Positions 59,400 to 64,000 of a stretch of 64,000 nt of DNA are shown here, piece by piece. Within the stretch, counting starts at the first letter, position 1. Every line of letters starts with the position of its first letter. A program made the position numbers and the translations under genes. The notes under the pieces were generated by a model. The model was not told where the DNA came from and did not search any database. It saw only the letters and a program-made list of their open reading frames with translations. Source of the stretch: Dactylonectria macrodidyma (Eukaryota; Ascomycota; Sordariomycetes; Hypocreales; Nectriaceae); NCBI GenBank assembly GCA_020744425.1, contig JAGMUV010000009.1, positions 1,302,001 to 1,366,000 of the forward strand. Direction: 5' to 3'.

Positions 59400-61984
59400 G
59401 GCGAGTGCAAGATTGATGTAGGAGACAGTGAAATCGATACGGGTATCCCAGAGACCGGAGAGAGGAGAATACGATGGGTAAGGGACGAGATTTTAAAGAA
59501 GAGTCAGACGAGTCGTCGAAGAGTACAAGGCGGCTCAGTCCCCTTACCGGGTCCCGCGAGAGCTTGGAGGTACCTCCTGGGCCAACATGATTCCTCAGTG
59601 GATACGGTATCTGGAAGGCTTGCCCTCTCAGGAGCCGGACATGGCTCGTCCGGGTCAAGCACTACTAGACTAGAGCCAAATAACGCGGGGGGGAAGACTG
59701 CACTATTCTTAGTTGGGAGAATCGTCATGATGCTCAACGGCAATTGCAAGAGCCAGCGCAGGAACAGAGGGCGACCTTGGCGCCGTTAACTCCGCTACCA
59801 GTCATGCCCATGCCCGGCAACAAAAGGTCGTACTAGCACCGGTGAAAGACGGAGGCTGCAGACGTGGAATCCAAAGCTCGCCGGGCCTCTCAACGTGAAC
59901 CATTTCGAAATAAGTTTGTCATGAGCTGCAAGCCCAAACTCCCCAGCATCAGCAACTGTGGAGAGAGAGTGGGAGGACATTCGGAACTGACAAATCAGAG
60001 ACGTCATCGACATCAAGCCCCACGCCCCACCGGCGTGGAGGTACTGGTAAGAGCTCACGAGGCCAGCGCCAGCACCGGGTCCAAGCAGGGGAGAGCCGGT
60101 GCCCTGTCCTGGCGGCATGTCCGGAGAATTGGATTGGAAAGGAGATGCTCAGGCAAGAGAGCCAAGCTGTTGTAGTGCGGCCCTGTTGTGGCCCTGTTGT
60201 GGCCCTGTTGTGGCCCTGTGTGTCCTGGTTGTTTCTGAATCGGGTGCTCGGCAGGTCGGTGCTGAGTGCCTGTGGTGGATGATGCGCATGATGATGGCAC
60301 CATGGTATAATATTGATGTTCAGCCTGCTCAAGTAGTCGATGCTTCCACATCAACTAGTGTTGTGACTTGTGAGAAGCGGTCAGGTCCGCGGCATCAGAG
60401 ACAACAGCGACATGGAGGCAAGGAGGTCGACACCAGCCACCTCCTCACCACATCTGCGCGTTGCTAGACCCAGATCATGTCTCATCAATTCCCCACGCTT
60501 TCTCGCAGGAACCCAGCCAAGCAGCTGGGTCTCGGCTAGCAAGCCGGGGTTGCCCATCGCTCCAGGCTCGTGCGAGGGGCTTCAGAAAAGAAGCAGGTGT
60601 CTCTTTCTGGCATCCTGTTCTGGCCCATGAAAAGCGGTGTCTGTCCGTGCCAACTTCCCCAACTTTTTCCCACCCGTGCTCGTGGAACATACCAGCGCTA
60701 GAGGCAGGCACACGATAGCCCCGATCCAAGATGAGATGTGGTTGTCATGCCAAAGCTTAACCAACAGGTTGACCCAAAACCACCATCATTATTTTTCTTC
60801 ATGGAGCCTCCGAAGTCTCCTGGTCAAGAAACTTTGTTTCCCCAGACTAAGAACCGCCTCGCATCTCGTCTCGATCACCCGTCGATCGGGGCAACTTTGC
60901 CAACTTTATCGAAGCCCATCGAATTGGAAACACCTCCTGCCGATGGTACTCCGTAAGCACACTAATGAGTGAGGGGGGTCGGCGCAAATAGTTCCTGCTT
61001 TGCTTCACGGCCCACGATGACTTGATCTCGACGTCATTTTCGAGGTCCGCGCCCTTATTAGTTTCACACCGTGATCACCATGATTCCAAACCTCTAAAGC
61101 CGCCGTGAAAACCCTAATGTGCTGAGGGTGAAGGCATCTTGCGAAAAGACATTTCTCGATCCCGAGGGAATGTCTATCGACACGTCATGGAATGTTTGTG
61201 CCACTCGTTAGAACGGAGGCGGCCAATCCCGATGATGCCAACGCGTGGTCCGATGTGGCTCTTTTCTCGTTGATCGTCGCCTGCAGCCTCGTTCGTAGGG
61301 CGCGTATTAGTGTAAGCGCACAGCTGACTAGGAGACGCTCTGTGTCACCTTGACTGCGGGGCACACCACCACGGGATAACGAGGCAGGGGTTTGGCTTCG
61401 CGAAATATGTAATGTAATTTATGATAGATATCCCTGGAACCGGGAATGTCGTGTGCTGTTGTTGAAACATACAACACTGGACTAAGAGCTACCGACACCG
61501 AGACCAACCGAGGGATACCTAGGTAGGTAGGTAGGCTGATATCTGAGGCTGTAAGGCCATGTAGATGCCAAGGCCATTCCTGCCTTCTCCGGACCGTGAC
61601 TGGCTTTGTTAGTATGGGAGGGATGCGCTCCTTCCTCACGTTCTGGTCGCACGGAGTCACTCAATGGACTTATTGTACCCTACTATAAAGCTTCAAGTTT
61701 CCTCTTTCTAAGCGTTCCGTTCTTGTTTGATCTATCAACAATCACATATGCATATGTAGATGCCCAGAATGTAAAAACAATAAACAGAATAATCACTTGC
61801 AGTTCAAATCTAAGACGATGCCGCACCGGTGTATCTTGTGTTTGCCGTCTTCCAACGCCATCATCAGCCAGACTCAAAAGTCCACGTCGTTGCTCATAAA
61901 AACCAAGGCCTCTTGACTCTTCATGCTGTCCATCTATTTCCCGATTCAAAATCCTCGATATCCAAGTGGCGTCGTTTCTCCGCT
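59400..61984. other. Intergenic region upstream of egt1
   Basis: About 2.6 kb between the egt1 start and the 3' end of the next gene. The first several hundred bases should contain the egt1 promoter and leader. A tandem 11-bp repeat lies at 60181-60221, TAGGTAGGTAGGTAGG near 61522, and A+T-rich sequence at 61680-61810 close to the 3' UTR of the regulator. No additional gene recognised. Confidence 0.5.
60181..60221. repeat. 11-bp tandem repeat (CCCTGTTGTGG), about 3.7 copies
   Basis: Three perfect 11-bp units followed by a partial one, in non-coding sequence upstream of egt1. Confidence 0.9.
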
Positions 61985-64000
61985 TCATGGCGCCTCAAAC
62001 GGAATCCCACCCAAGGAACCCGCACCTGAGAATTCCTCAAGGTCATTCAACATCCTTCCTATCCGTTGCGATTCCAGAACGTTGAGTTGGTCCAGAGAAA
62101 ACTCTGGCCTGCTCATCAACAGGCTTTCCGGCTCAATCCCAGGAAGCACCAGCATACTCCTGTGTTGACCAGTCGCAGTCCTGGAAGTCACACGGTTCTC
62201 AAGCCTATGAACCTCTCTTCGAGCTTCCATGCTCGGTGAAAACGACTCTGCTGAGCCAGATCGCATTGTGGATGGATTGTTGACCGCTGTGAAAGCCGTG
62301 GCTGGTGTCGACCTGGGCGCTCGGGTGTAGTCTACACCTACTTGGTAAGTATCGAGTGACATGGGGGATGCTCGGTCCGCGGTGCTTCCCCCTGACCTAT
62401 CCGACCCCTCGTATTGGTTAGACCGTAATTCATCGTCAACCAACATGCTAACATCTCTCGTGGTCCTGCTTGCTTGTGGCCTCCACTCGTCAATGCCGAC
62501 ACCTTCCCCGCCAAGCCTGATGCTTAGCCGTCTGTTTCCCGATCCTCCGAATCCAGTTCCGCCCCTTCCCGCCGTCTCTCGAAATTTGGTTACAGCTTGC
62601 GTGTAGTACCGGTCCGTCTCTTCAAGATACTTCAAGTAAATGTGGGCTGCTTGTGAGGACGATGTCATCTTCAGTAGGCTGTGATAAGCCAATGCGGTAG
62701 TCAACCCCATGAAAACATCCAGCTCATCATCCAGCTCATCCATATCATCCTGGCTGACCATTTGATGCTTTATGTCCATAAATGGGAAATTCCGAGCATA
62801 AACTCCCGCAAATCCAGCAAGCCACACCGAAAACAGAGCCAGTGACGACATCGGAAGTTTGTCTCTGCATATATCCACGAGATCCACAACATTTCGAGCA
62901 GCTTCAAAAAATGGCTCTGAAACTTCTTCCCAGAAACCATCTGGAGCCGCATGAGGGGTAGTAAGAGACAGGATGAATGGTCCCTCTGGCTTACTGCATC
63001 TAAGTGGCAGAAATGGGAGATACTCGCGACTGAGGATGATCTGGCAGACTGAGACGAGCAAGTGAAGTGACAGGTACATGTTTGTAGCTTGGTGATTGTC
63101 ATGTCGATAGTAATTTCGTCGTGAAAAGGTGAACGTGTCGGGTAGGTTCAGCAGAAACTGAGATAGCTTTTCCCGTAGTGTCCAGAATGTGGACTGTTGC
63201 TCCCATGGAGGTAATCGATCTCGCAAACGACCACCCCTAGAGGAGTACTTGGAGATGTCCGTCCATATTTCCACCAGCTGGATGAACCGACTCAGAACGC
63301 TATCATCGTTGATGTGTTGGTTCATAATATCACCCTCGAGGTTGAGAAAGCCCGTGTTGACATCCAGTGCAAGATCAAACGCCATCTCGGTACATGGTAA
63401 TTGAATTCGAATAGTGTCGGGTCGGATCATGGAGATCCGCTCGTCGCCACAGGTCATCATCCGATCGAGAATCAAACAACTGAACATTGTACGCCTTCGG
63501 ATCTCTCTAATGATGCCAATGTCCGAAGAGCCTCTGCGATCTCGCTGGAGGGAACTGGCACCTTGACTCGAGCTATCTCGTCCCCTTGTTACCTGATCAT
63601 CGAAGCCTAGTTTCAGCATTTGTGCCATGCGAATAGCAATGCCGATGTACATCCAGGCGCCCGGCCCGCTAGATGGATTGCGTTGACTCCACTCAAACAG
63701 TCCAAGCATCAGGAAAGCCTGTACCCTCTCCACGGTCGCAACAGTTATAGCAGTCTTCAGGGGACCCAGTGCAGTTGCAAGAACATTGGCAAAAAATTCA
63801 GATGCAGCGTATGGGTCAGCCTTTGACTGCGACGTTCGCGATCGAGAACCACCACCGGGCGTGCTCGATATGTGGGCGACGTACTTGACGAGATCTGGAT
63901 GAAACCGTGCTGTCAGGGTCAGAACTCCGAGCAAAACCAGGTTCAACTCAGTGGAAGGCTCATGCTCTGGCCTTTTTCTGCGACTCATTTTCTCTTTGAG
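61985..64000 (-). CDS. Fungal-specific (fungal_trans) transcription factor, 5'-partial
   Basis: C-terminal part of a zinc-cluster type transcription regulator; the frame is open to the right edge, so the N-terminus and any Zn2Cys6 DNA-binding domain lie outside the window. About 670 codons are visible. The middle homology (fungal_trans) domain is clear: LGVLTLTARFHPDLVKY, DPYAASEFFANVLATAL, VERVQAFLMLGLFEWSQR, AWMYIGIAIRMAQMLKLGF, EIRRRTMFSCLILDRMM. Helical sequence follows, then a Ser/Arg/Gly-rich disordered tail (about the last 200 residues) ending FSGAGSLGGIPFEAP. The ATG at 63988 is in frame but falls directly before the domain, so is probably internal. The spacing is that of the sugar- or xylan-regulator-like subfamily; the target pathway is unknown. 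Its convergent neighbour egt1 gives no functional link. Confidence 0.85.
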   Translation of the reverse strand, partial: LKEKMSRRKRPEHEPSTELNLVLLGVLTLTARFHPDLVKYVAHISSTPGGGSRSRTSQSKADPYAASEFFANVLATALGPLKTAITVATVERVQAFLMLGLFEWSQRNPSSGPGAWMYIGIAIRMAQMLKLGFDDQVTRGRDSSSQGASSLQRDRRGSSDIGIIREIRRRTMFSCLILDRMMTCGDERISMIRPDTIRIQLPCTEMAFDLALDVNTGFLNLEGDIMNQHINDDSVLSRFIQLVEIWTDISKYSSRGGRLRDRLPPWEQQSTFWTLREKLSQFLLNLPDTFTFSRRNYYRHDNHQATNMYLSLHLLVSVCQIILSREYLPFLPLRCSKPEGPFILSLTTPHAAPDGFWEEVSEPFFEAARNVVDLVDICRDKLPMSSLALFSVWLAGFAGVYARNFPFMDIKHQMVSQDDMDELDDELDVFMGLTTALAYHSLLKMTSSSQAAHIYLKYLEETDRYYTQAVTKFRETAGRGGTGFGGSGNRRLSIRLGGEGVGIDEWRPQASRTTRDVSMLVDDELRSNQYEGSDRSGGSTADRASPMSLDTYQVGVDYTRAPRSTPATAFTAVNNPSTMRSGSAESFSPSMEARREVHRLENRVTSRTATGQHRSMLVLPGIEPESLLMSRPEFSLDQLNVLESQRIGRMLNDLEEFSGAGSLGGIPFEAP

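Noticed and set aside
1..64000. CRISPR arrays, bacterial operons or a biosynthetic gene cluster
   Set aside because: The window is eukaryotic. No regular repeat-spacer array exists, and no polyketide synthase, peptide synthetase or terpene genes accompany the radical SAM, Egt1 or regulator genes.

Overview
The window is nuclear DNA from a filamentous ascomycete, most likely a Sordariomycete and possibly Hypocreales. The evidence is GT..AG introns of about 47-105 bp with CTNAC-type branch points, the pattern of Pezizomycotina families (Wsc sensor, fused Egt1, HET protein, F-box protein, fungal_trans regulator), and about one gene per 3-5 kb separated by long non-coding stretches. There are no bacterial-style operons, CRISPR arrays, rRNA genes or intact transposons. 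Exon borders below come from reading frame continuity and splice signals; none was checked against RNA.

Layout. 1.2-2.9 kb (-): met2-type homoserine O-acetyltransferase, divergent from tho2 (3.9-11.3 kb, +), the THO mRNA-export subunit with an ~800-residue disordered tail. 13.1-14.6 kb (+): Ost-alpha/TMEM184 membrane protein. 15.6-17.0 kb (-): Wsc-type cell-wall sensor. 17.0-25.4 kb: gene-poor, with a ~110-bp A+T-rich island near its right end. 25.5-26.6 kb (+): membrane-anchored PI-PLC X-like protein. 27.7-31.3 kb (-): Kelch-type single-pass membrane protein with a repeat-bearing tail. 33.5-35.1 kb (+): F-box protein. 35.6-36.4 kb: minisatellite and a GC-rich, polyQ-linked coding relic. 37.1-39.9 kb (-): CSC1/OSCA-type channel. 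39.9-45.7 kb: second gene-poor stretch.

45.7-50.3 kb (+): an unrecognised coiled-coil protein whose frame stays open for ~100 codons past its TAG, a PflX-like radical SAM protein, and a second unrecognised protein. 50.6-51.4 kb (-): NECAP-like endocytic protein. 51.7-53.4 kb (-): a HET-domain gene that looks dead. 54.2-55.4 kb (+): eIF2B alpha. 56.1-59.4 kb (-): 11-exon egt1 (ergothioneine synthesis) with 14-nt and 22-nt exons. 62.0-64.0 kb (-): a fungal_trans regulator cut by the window edge.

The genes form no single pathway. Most are housekeeping or signalling loci (methionine and ergothioneine synthesis, mRNA export, translation control, endocytosis, wall and osmotic sensing). The most unusual items are the in-frame extension beyond the stop of the 45.7-kb gene, the PflX-like radical SAM protein in a eukaryote, the decayed HET gene and the egt1 micro-exons. 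I found no convincing new multi-gene system.
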